Below, in pieces: positions 1-5,408 of a DNA stretch of 5,853 nt. The notes beneath the pieces are model-generated. The model did not search any database. It saw only the letters and a program-made list of their open reading frames with translations, and was not told the origin of the DNA. Position 1 is the first letter of the stretch. The number at the start of each line of letters is the position of its first letter. A program made the translations under genes and the position numbers. This stretch comes from Candidatus Buchananbacteria bacterium (GTDB lineage: Bacteria; Patescibacteriota; Patescibacteriia; CAIXNZ01). The stretch lies in the NCBI GenBank assembly GCA_030592165.1, contig JAUVKC010000065.1, positions 1 through 5,853 of the forward strand. The letters run 5' to 3'.

Positions 1-183
1 AAAGATATCCATGAATCAAATACTCATGTTAATAGTCAACAAATATCTGATATTAATCAGCAGGTTACAATTCAGACTGATACTGATAGCCATCAAGGTT
101 ATGAATTATTAAGAATTTTTTTTATAATTATTTCTTTAATTGGCATTACTAGTGTTATTGTCTATGTATTGCTAACGCCATAA
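1..183 (+). CDS. C-terminal end of a single-pass membrane protein (partial, 5' end outside window)
   Basis: An open frame runs from the first base to a TAA at 181-183 and gives 60 residues with no start codon in view, so this is the tail of a longer gene. Residues 1-33 are polar and rich in Asn, Gln, Ser, Thr and Asp. Residues 38-58 are a strongly hydrophobic stretch (IFFIIISLIGIT and onward) that ends two residues before the stop, so the protein ends in a membrane anchor with almost no tail. The next gene starts one base after this stop, which points to co-transcription and possibly translational coupling. I do not recognise a family, and the visible part is too short to assign a function. 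That it is coding rests on the open frame, the coherent TM segment and the tight junction. Confidence 0.7.
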   Translation, partial: KDIHESNTHVNSQQISDINQQVTIQTDTDSHQGYELLRIFFIIISLIGITSVIVYVLLTP

Positions 184-184
184 T

Positions 185-742
185 ATGAAAGTTAAAAATA
201 TGACCAAAAAAAATAAAAGTAAAAACATCCTTTTTATCGTTTTATTGATTTTAATACTCATTTTACTTGTAATTGTTTATAATAATTCGCAGAAAGAAAA
301 AGTTATTGTTACGAATTTTGATGAATGTGTGGCTGCTGGGAATCCTGTTATGGAAAGTTATCCTCAACAATGTAGTCATAAAGATCAAACTTTTGCTCAA
401 GACATTGGTAATGAACTTGAGAAATCGGATTTTGTCCAATTAGATAATCCAAGACCTAATCAAGTTGTTACTAGTCCCTTGCAGGTAACTGGCGAAATCA
501 GAGGTTATTGGTTTTTTGAAGGTGATTTTCCTATTTATTTACAAGATTCACAGGGAAACCAGATAGCTCAAGGTATTGGTATAGCTCAGGGTCCTTGGAT
601 GACTGTGGATTTTGTAGAATTTAAAGCTGAGTTAGTTTTTGACAAACCACAAGATAATACTGGTTTTTTGATTTTAGAAAAAGATAATCCATCAGATTTT
701 TCAGAACAAGATGATAGTATGAAAATTCCTGTTAAATTTTAA
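185..742 (+). CDS. Membrane-anchored protein with a Gmad2-type Ig-like domain
   Basis: This 185-residue protein has a Lys-rich N-terminus, one membrane segment at about 14-32, a linker with a Cys-bounded motif (ECVAAGNPVMESYPQQC, 47-63), and an Ig-like domain at about 82-185. The domain shows hallmarks I associate with the Gmad2 family (immunoglobulin-like domain of bacterial spore germination proteins): NPRPNQVVTSPLQVTGE, then GYWFFEGDFPIYL, PWMTVDF, LILEKDNPS and a closing MKIPVKF. The domain should lie outside the membrane. The 47-63 motif, which I recall as common in Patescibacteria, could close a small disulfide loop through C48 and C63. Despite the domain name, nothing here suggests sporulation; a role in envelope adhesion or scaffolding is inference. 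The ATG at 185 lies one base after the upstream stop. An in-frame ATG at 200 (Met6) is an alternative; neither has a Shine-Dalgarno sequence. Confidence 0.9.
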   Translation: MKVKNMTKKNKSKNILFIVLLILILILLVIVYNNSQKEKVIVTNFDECVAAGNPVMESYPQQCSHKDQTFAQDIGNELEKSDFVQLDNPRPNQVVTSPLQVTGEIRGYWFFEGDFPIYLQDSQGNQIAQGIGIAQGPWMTVDFVEFKAELVFDKPQDNTGFLILEKDNPSDFSEQDDSMKIPVKF

Positions 743-755
743 TAAAGTTAAATAA

Positions 756-1610
756 ATGGTAAATTATTTAAAACTTAGTTTGCTTCTATCCTTTACCTTG
801 ATTCTTACAGGTTGTAGTTTGTTTACCCCGGCTTATACAAAAACAGAATGTCAGGAAAGTTGTTTGAGTAAAAATTTTAATGCAAGTACTTGTTTGTATG
901 CATTTGAAGCAACAGCAAATCTTGAACATAGCGGTAAATGTTTAGAACCAGAAGATAGTCAATGTTTTTGTTATTTTCAGCATAAACCAAAATCAAAAAT
1001 ACCTGTTATTGAGGAAGATAAAATTACTGCAATTTTAAAACAAATAACCTTAGAAACTCAAACCTTATTTACCTTACCAAGTAATGCTGAATTAAACTGG
1101 GATCTTAGTAGTCAAAAAGATAAATATGTACAAGAAGTGATAGGTAAACAAATAAAATATATTGGTCAGTATTCTCTTGTAAAAATTGGAAAATCATTAA
1201 ATGATCAAGGTTTTACTAAAAATAGTCAGGGTTTTCACAATGATTTAATTGTTTGTCAAATCAAGGAATTACCAGATTTGCAGGAAGTGATTGTCATGTG
1301 CGGTAATATAATAAAAAAGCCTGAAATTACTCCACTAAATGAATTACTTGATCCTGCTAATGAGTTATTAAATAAAGAACTAAAAATATCCGGTTTTGTT
1401 AGTAAATTAGGTGAACTAGATTGTTCTTGTTTTGAATTAGTCACTGGTAACTACAAGTTAAAAATATGGTATGATCAATTAATTGAACCACAACAAACTG
1501 ATTTACTTTTAAATAGACACCTGGTGCATTTAACCGGAGAATTGATTAGTCTGGGCAATGAGAAGTCAATCCCAGAGTTTAGAATTTATAATTTAAAAAT
1601 AATAAAATAA
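756..1610 (+). CDS. Cys-rich lipoprotein with possible C-terminal OB-like domain
   Basis: This 284-residue protein begins with a lipoprotein signal: a hydrophobic core followed by the lipobox LTGC, with Cys20 as the expected lipidated residue. The mature protein is therefore probably tethered to the outer face of the membrane. Residues 31-74 hold six cysteines (C32, C36, C46, C62, C70, C72) in the order CxxxC, C, C, CxC. Residues about 85-188 form a second region with two more cysteines (C167, C182) and a GF motif; I do not recognise it. Residues about 205-284 begin with LKISGFVSKLGE, contain another CxC (C223, C225) and alternate short strands, which suggests a small OB-like beta barrel, but this is a weak structural guess. 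The gene sits 13 bases after the Gmad2 gene and 3 bases before the next one. No Shine-Dalgarno sequence precedes the ATG. Lipoprotein status is well supported; function is unknown. Confidence 0.88.
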   Translation: MVNYLKLSLLLSFTLILTGCSLFTPAYTKTECQESCLSKNFNASTCLYAFEATANLEHSGKCLEPEDSQCFCYFQHKPKSKIPVIEEDKITAILKQITLETQTLFTLPSNAELNWDLSSQKDKYVQEVIGKQIKYIGQYSLVKIGKSLNDQGFTKNSQGFHNDLIVCQIKELPDLQEVIVMCGNIIKKPEITPLNELLDPANELLNKELKISGFVSKLGELDCSCFELVTGNYKLKIWYDQLIEPQQTDLLLNRHLVHLTGELISLGNEKSIPEFRIYNLKIIK

Positions 1611-1613
1611 TTT

Positions 1614-2888
1614 ATGTCCAATAACATTGAATCAGCCTCATGCGGAAAAAAACTAATAATCTTTTTAGTTTTATTTAGCTTAATACTGGTAAATCCAGCC
1701 ATTGCTGAAGTGGAAGGTCTTGAAACAAGTATTAACTATGATGCTATGATGGCTTTAGCTTTAAAAACCGAAGGTCAGAGAGTTACTGTCTTATTTAGTC
1801 CTGATTTCGAGAATAATTTAAAAATTTACGAACTAGATGTTGACGCAGACTGCGATACTAATGTTATTGAAGGTTTTGATTTCTTATTTATTGACTCTGC
1901 AACCAAGATTGAGCCAATGCCAGGTGATACTTTTACAAATTTTTCTTTAACAAGTATTTTCTCAAATCCAGATCTTGCCACAAATGTTTGTACAATTATC
2001 ACAGTAAGAGAAACAAGCTCAAGAACAATTGGACTTCATGCTGCTATAAATTTACAAAATGGCAATTATGGAATTGAATCAATTGATGGTGAATTTTTAC
2101 TTGAAAATCAGAATAATTGTATTTCTAATAACCTAGGTGATCTTTCAATTATTTTAACTGAACAATATAGTGATGAGTTTTTAGCTCAAGGAGATAAAGT
2201 AGTTGGTGGTTTTTCAATTGATTTAGAAAGTTTCAAATTTAACTATCAAGATGTAAACAATTGTCCTATCGCAATAGTCAAGCCAGTCAAATCAAATAAT
2301 GCTCAATATGGTGGCAAAATCAATGAAACGACTTTAAAGGTTCGTGATACAAGTTTAAATATTACTTATGCCTTTGAATTACCTTTCAATTGCGGAATTT
2401 TAAATCAATCAGAATTATATTACGGTGAAATAACCTACTTAGATGAGACTATAGCTTATGACCAACCTATATATGTTAGTTTAACAGGTTCATCATTTGA
2501 AGATGAAACAAATTTTGATATAACTGATTTAGTTGATAATAGCATTTGTCGTATAGTCAGTTATAAAATAATTGATCAAGGCACTGATTCTCTTTATCAA
2601 TTACCTTTAGTGAATTTGCAAATCCCTGAAGTTATTAATTTCTATATTGGTAAATGGGACAGGGAAGTCTATACTGACAGACCACTTACTGAGAATATGA
2701 TCGGGGCAATTGTTAAAGGAGAAACTGATCCTGCAACCTATAGTGTCGGTGCTGATGGTAAACTACATTGGTTGAAAAATCCTGAAGTAGCCAAAAGAGT
2801 CCATGGCCCGGATTGGGATAGTAAAATAGTCTGGTTTTCTGATGGAATTATATATACATACGAATTTGGAGACGATATTGATTTCTAA
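1614..2888 (+). CDS. Secreted protein with three Cys-paired repeats and a C-terminal DGKLHW-type domain
   Basis: This 424-residue protein starts with a Sec signal peptide: KK at 12-13, a hydrophobic core at 14-26 and a likely cleavage site after AIA (31/32). No later membrane segment is obvious. Residues about 40-320 look like three degenerate repeats of about 90 residues. Each has a first cysteine (C80, C169, C260) and a second one 46, 48 or 52 residues later (C126, C217, C312), the second within a short hydrophobic strand such as CTIITV, CPIAIV or CRIVSY. This fits three beta-sandwich domains, each with one disulfide. Residues about 341-424 form a separate domain with VYTDRPLTENMIGAIVK, TYSVGADGKLHW and YTYEFGD. 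It resembles the 'aVYyv..dGkr' surface motif I associate with Patescibacteria proteins. The ATG lies 3 bases after the upstream stop and the terminator follows 14 bases after the TAA, so this is the last gene of its operon. A structural or binding role at the cell surface is inference. Confidence 0.85.
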   Translation: MSNNIESASCGKKLIIFLVLFSLILVNPAIAEVEGLETSINYDAMMALALKTEGQRVTVLFSPDFENNLKIYELDVDADCDTNVIEGFDFLFIDSATKIEPMPGDTFTNFSLTSIFSNPDLATNVCTIITVRETSSRTIGLHAAINLQNGNYGIESIDGEFLLENQNNCISNNLGDLSIILTEQYSDEFLAQGDKVVGGFSIDLESFKFNYQDVNNCPIAIVKPVKSNNAQYGGKINETTLKVRDTSLNITYAFELPFNCGILNQSELYYGEITYLDETIAYDQPIYVSLTGSSFEDETNFDITDLVDNSICRIVSYKIIDQGTDSLYQLPLVNLQIPEVINFYIGKWDREVYTDRPLTENMIGAIVKGETDPATYSVGADGKLHWLKNPEVAKRVHGPDWDSKIVWFSDGIIYTYEFGDDIDF

Positions 2889-2902
2889 ACATTCTTATAG
2901 CA

Positions 2903-2929
2903 AAAAGGCTTGTATTAAACGAGCCTTTT
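2903..2929 (+). terminator. Rho-independent terminator after the left operon
   Basis: AAAAGGCTTG (2903-2912) pairs with CGAGCCTTTT (2920-2929) as a 10-bp stem with one T-G wobble and a 7-base loop (TATTAAA). The stem ends in T's and is followed by the AT-rich stretch GTAATATTTTC. It begins 14 bases after the TAA of the secreted repeat protein. An A-run at 2902-2906 gives T's on the other strand, but no minus-strand gene reads into it, so it most likely serves the plus-strand operon. Confidence 0.85.
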
Positions 2930-2959
2930 GTAATATTTTCAGTGTTTTTGCGTTATAAT
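2928..2959 (+). promoter_or_regulatory. Promoter of the Memo-CapA gene; ECF-like TTGTAAT-N16-CGTTATA site
   Basis: TTGTAAT at 2928-2934 is followed after 16 bases by CGTTATA at 2951-2957. The same pair with the same spacing occurs before the sigma factor gene at 4812-4841. The form resembles ECF promoters such as those of Bacillus SigX (TGTAAC/CGAC) and SigW (TGAAAC/CGTA). A perfect housekeeping -10, TATAAT, overlaps at 2954-2959, but no good -35 lies 16-18 bases upstream of it, so use by the main sigma factor, the ECF factor or both is possible. The ATG at 2967 is only 7 bases beyond TATAAT, so the leader would be very short or absent. Confidence 0.65.
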
Positions 2960-2966
2960 ATATAAG

Positions 2967-4817
2967 ATGAAACATAAGTATAAAAGTTACATATTAGTTA
3001 TTATTGTTGTAATATTAATTATTACTTGTTTTTTTATTTTTCAAAAATTAATGGTAAAAACAAGTGCTAGAAATATTAATTATAACATCCATCAGCAAGC
3101 TGATAAAATCAAAGAAATAGAAAAAACTAATGATGTATCTTTACACCAGTCAGCAAACTTTGAAATTATCATAGAAGATATTAACAACATAGAATCTTCA
3201 GATGAAAAAGTCTATGGTTTTATTTCACCACATCATCTATTAGCGAATTCAATTATCAACAATATTTTTGCTAAAACTCAAGATAACAAAATTGAGGAAA
3301 TTATTTTATTATCACCAAATCATTTTCAACAAGGAGATCATAAGGTACTAACCTCAATTAATGACTGGCAAACAAAAAATGGTATCGTAAAATCAAATAA
3401 AAAGCTAAACAGCCTGCTTGTCAGTAAAAATTATGCTCAAAACGATCCACAATCACTGGAAAAAGAACATGGGATATTTAATTTAATTCCCTACATTCAA
3501 TATTATTATCCAAAGGCAACTATTTTACCTCTAGTTATTAGTGATGATTTAAAAGAAGAAGAACTCCAAAATTTAAACATCATTTTAAACAAAAATTTAT
3601 CAAATAACGCTTTATACATTGTTTCAGCTGATTTTACCCACTACCTTGATACAAATATTTCCTTATTACATGATCAAACAAGTATTGCTACTTTGAATAA
3701 CCATGATTACGATAATATCGAAAAAATTGATATTGATAATCCCAATTCATTAAGACTTTTATTTAAATATTTAACCAGTAAAGTCGCTTATGAATTTAAC
3801 TTTGTTGAAAATAATATTTCACACCGACTGACTAATACGACTGGACCTCAAGATGGTACAAGTTATGTTAGTGGCTATTTCACAAGAGGAGTTTCTCAAG
3901 AATATAAACAAGCCACTATGATGTTTTTTGGTGATTTAATGCTTGATCGTGATGTTTATTTACAAGCCAAAAAAACTAATGACTTTGAACTTCATTTTGC
4001 CAACTTAGCTAGATTTTTGAAAGGCATTAATCTGACAGTTGTTAATCTTGAAGGACCGATCACAAATTATCCGTCACAATCAATCAATGATAATAGCACT
4101 AGATTTACTTTTTCACCTGAATATCTAGATTCACTTGCCAAATATTTTGATGTTTTCAATCTAGCTAATAATCATACTCGAGACTTTGGTAAAACAGGTT
4201 TTGAGCAAACCCAAAATTATTTAAATGAAAAAGATTTAGTCAGTTTTGGTGAAACAGCAAATCAAGGTAATTTAAGCGACATAGTGGAAGTTAATGGCCT
4301 GAAAATCGCTTTTGTTGGTTATAATGATTTGATTAATCCTGATCCAAAGAAAATAGTGCAAGTAATTAAAAGTCTTAAAACTAGAACTGATTTTATAGTC
4401 ATATATACGCATTGGGATAGGGAATACCATGAGGAACCAATGCAAGCTACACGTGATAAGGCACATAAATTTATTGATGCTGGAGCGGATTTAATAATCG
4501 GATCACACCCACATGTAGTTCAACCAATCGAAAAATATAAAAATAAATACATATTTTATAGTCTGGGAAACTTTGTTTTTGATCAATACTTTTCCCCAGA
4601 AACAATGAAAGGTCTTGCAGTGGGTGTTAATTTAGTGGCAAATTATGATAAACTAATAGTAAATTATTATCTGTTTCCTTTAGACATAAATTCACAAACT
4701 CAGACGTCTCAAGCAAGTCCAGAAAATTATGATGAAATGATTGAGTTTTTAGCAGATAAATCACTAGTACCTGATAATATTAAACAACAAATCAAACAAG
4801 GAGTCATTTTTTTGTAA
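2967..4817 (+). CDS. Membrane-anchored fusion of Memo-family and CapA-family (metallophosphatase-like) domains
   Basis: This 616-residue protein has a Lys-rich N-terminus and one membrane segment (about 8-26), so both domains probably face outward. Residues about 80-308 match the Memo family (AmmeMemoRadiSam system protein B, related to class III extradiol dioxygenases): ISPHH with H89, LLSPNH with H119, KEHGI with E167/H168, VSADFTHY at 219-226 and GTSYVSGY at 297-304. The cysteine that joins the metal site in human MEMO1 is absent, which I believe is common in bacterial members. Residues about 315-575 match CapA (PGA_cap): FFGDLMLDR with D323, NLEGPIT with E362, LANNHTRDFG with N402/H403, THWDREY with H482, GADLIIGSHPHVVQ with H514/H516, and YSLGNFVFDQ. 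All the expected metal-site motifs are intact, so an active phosphoesterase-like enzyme is plausible. The substrate is unknown. No capsule (PgsB/C), AMMECR1 or radical-SAM partner is in view. A terminator and its own promoter separate it from the left operon; the ECF sigma gene follows 27 bases later. Confidence 0.93.
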   Translation: MKHKYKSYILVIIVVILIITCFFIFQKLMVKTSARNINYNIHQQADKIKEIEKTNDVSLHQSANFEIIIEDINNIESSDEKVYGFISPHHLLANSIINNIFAKTQDNKIEEIILLSPNHFQQGDHKVLTSINDWQTKNGIVKSNKKLNSLLVSKNYAQNDPQSLEKEHGIFNLIPYIQYYYPKATILPLVISDDLKEEELQNLNIILNKNLSNNALYIVSADFTHYLDTNISLLHDQTSIATLNNHDYDNIEKIDIDNPNSLRLLFKYLTSKVAYEFNFVENNISHRLTNTTGPQDGTSYVSGYFTRGVSQEYKQATMMFFGDLMLDRDVYLQAKKTNDFELHFANLARFLKGINLTVVNLEGPITNYPSQSINDNSTRFTFSPEYLDSLAKYFDVFNLANNHTRDFGKTGFEQTQNYLNEKDLVSFGETANQGNLSDIVEVNGLKIAFVGYNDLINPDPKKIVQVIKSLKTRTDFIVIYTHWDREYHEEPMQATRDKAHKFIDAGADLIIGSHPHVVQPIEKYKNKYIFYSLGNFVFDQYFSPETMKGLAVGVNLVANYDKLIVNYYLFPLDINSQTQTSQASPENYDEMIEFLADKSLVPDNIKQQIKQGVIFL

Positions 4818-4841
4818 TAATACTATTTAATTGTCGTTATA
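4812..4841 (+). promoter_or_regulatory. Candidate autoregulatory ECF promoter of the sigma factor gene (TTGTAAT-N16-CGTTATA)
   Basis: TTGTAAT at 4812-4818 and CGTTATA at 4835-4841 are separated by exactly 16 bases, as in the site before the Memo-CapA gene. The -35-like half includes the last Leu codon and TAA stop of the Memo-CapA gene, so the promoter is packed into the gene junction. Transcription starting about 7 bases beyond CGTT would begin at about 4845, on the annotated ATG itself. The gene could also be read through from the Memo-CapA promoter, since no terminator is visible between the two genes. Confidence 0.5.
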
Positions 4842-4844
4842 TTT

Positions 4845-5405
4845 ATGGAGATTGTAGAAGAATCAAAATTGAATGAACAAAAGTTAGTAGAACAGGCTAG
4901 AGAAAGTCAGGAAGCTTTTAGTCAGCTTTACAATCAATATTTTAACAGAATATATGGTTTTATTTACAAAAGAGTCAGCCATAGCGAGACTGCAGAAGAC
5001 ATTCTGTCAGATACATTTATGAAAGCTTACAAAAATCTAGATAAATATGAATATCAAGGGGTCTCATTTGGTGCTTGGCTGTACCGGATTGCTTCGAATT
5101 TAATAATTGATCATTACCGTAAAGAAAAAAAATATAGCCAAGTAGATATAGATGAAATGCCAGAAATTGAAGATTCTAACAAAACCGATGATCCAATGAA
5201 ACAAAAGGAGACAAAAAGAGAAGCTGATCTGATTTTAGAGAAATTACCTGAAAAGGAAAAAAAGGTTTTAGAATTAAAGTTTTATGCTGAACTAACCAAT
5301 ATTGAAATTGCTGATACTTTGGGTATAAGTCAAACCAATGTTGGTGTAATTATTTTTAGAGCCTTAAAAAAATGTCAATCTAACACTAATTTAATAGAAA
5401 ACTAA
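4845..5405 (+). CDS. ECF-family RNA polymerase sigma factor
   Basis: This 186-residue protein has the usual two-domain ECF layout and normal length. Region 2 (about 24-95) has AFSQLYNQYFNRIYGFI, AEDILSDTFMKAY, the -10-recognition area around FGAWLYRIASNLIIDHYR and a basic end (RKEKK). An acidic linker (about 100-126) follows. Region 4 (about 127-177) has LEKLPEKEKKVLELKFY and the helix-turn-helix LTNIEIADTLGISQTNVGVI that reads the -35. It directs RNA polymerase to a small promoter set. The next gene, 3 bases downstream, looks like its membrane anti-sigma factor, the standard partner arrangement. The ATG at 4845 has no Shine-Dalgarno sequence. An in-frame TTG at 4869 (codon 9), 8 bases after AGAAG, is an alternative start that would leave the sigma domains whole. 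A matching site upstream suggests autoregulation. Confidence 0.95.
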   Translation: MEIVEESKLNEQKLVEQARESQEAFSQLYNQYFNRIYGFIYKRVSHSETAEDILSDTFMKAYKNLDKYEYQGVSFGAWLYRIASNLIIDHYRKEKKYSQVDIDEMPEIEDSNKTDDPMKQKETKREADLILEKLPEKEKKVLELKFYAELTNIEIADTLGISQTNVGVIIFRALKKCQSNTNLIEN

Positions 5406-5408
5406 TAT

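Noticed and set aside
267..273. Third copy of TTGTAAT
   Set aside because: It sits inside the membrane-segment codons of the Gmad2 gene and has no CGTTATA 16 bases downstream (CAGAAAG instead), so it is probably chance.
1256..1444. Minus-strand open frame of 62 codons
   Set aside because: It lies wholly inside the lipoprotein gene, has no recognisable domain or promoter, and reads as low-complexity Ser/Asn-rich sequence; the plus-strand gene explains this DNA.
2967..3890. Loss of the MEMO1 metal-binding cysteine as a sign of an inactive Memo domain
   Set aside because: From memory, bacterial Memo-family proteins often lack that cysteine while keeping the histidines; H89, H119, E167/H168 and the SADFTHY motif are present here.
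4272..4466. Minus-strand open frame of 64 codons
   Set aside because: It is antisense to the conserved CapA domain, including the THWDREY motif, and has no family resemblance.
2967..4817. Reading the CapA domain as evidence of a poly-gamma-glutamate capsule operon
   Set aside because: No PgsB/PgsC-type synthase or other capsule gene is in the window, and CapA-like domains occur in many non-capsule settings.
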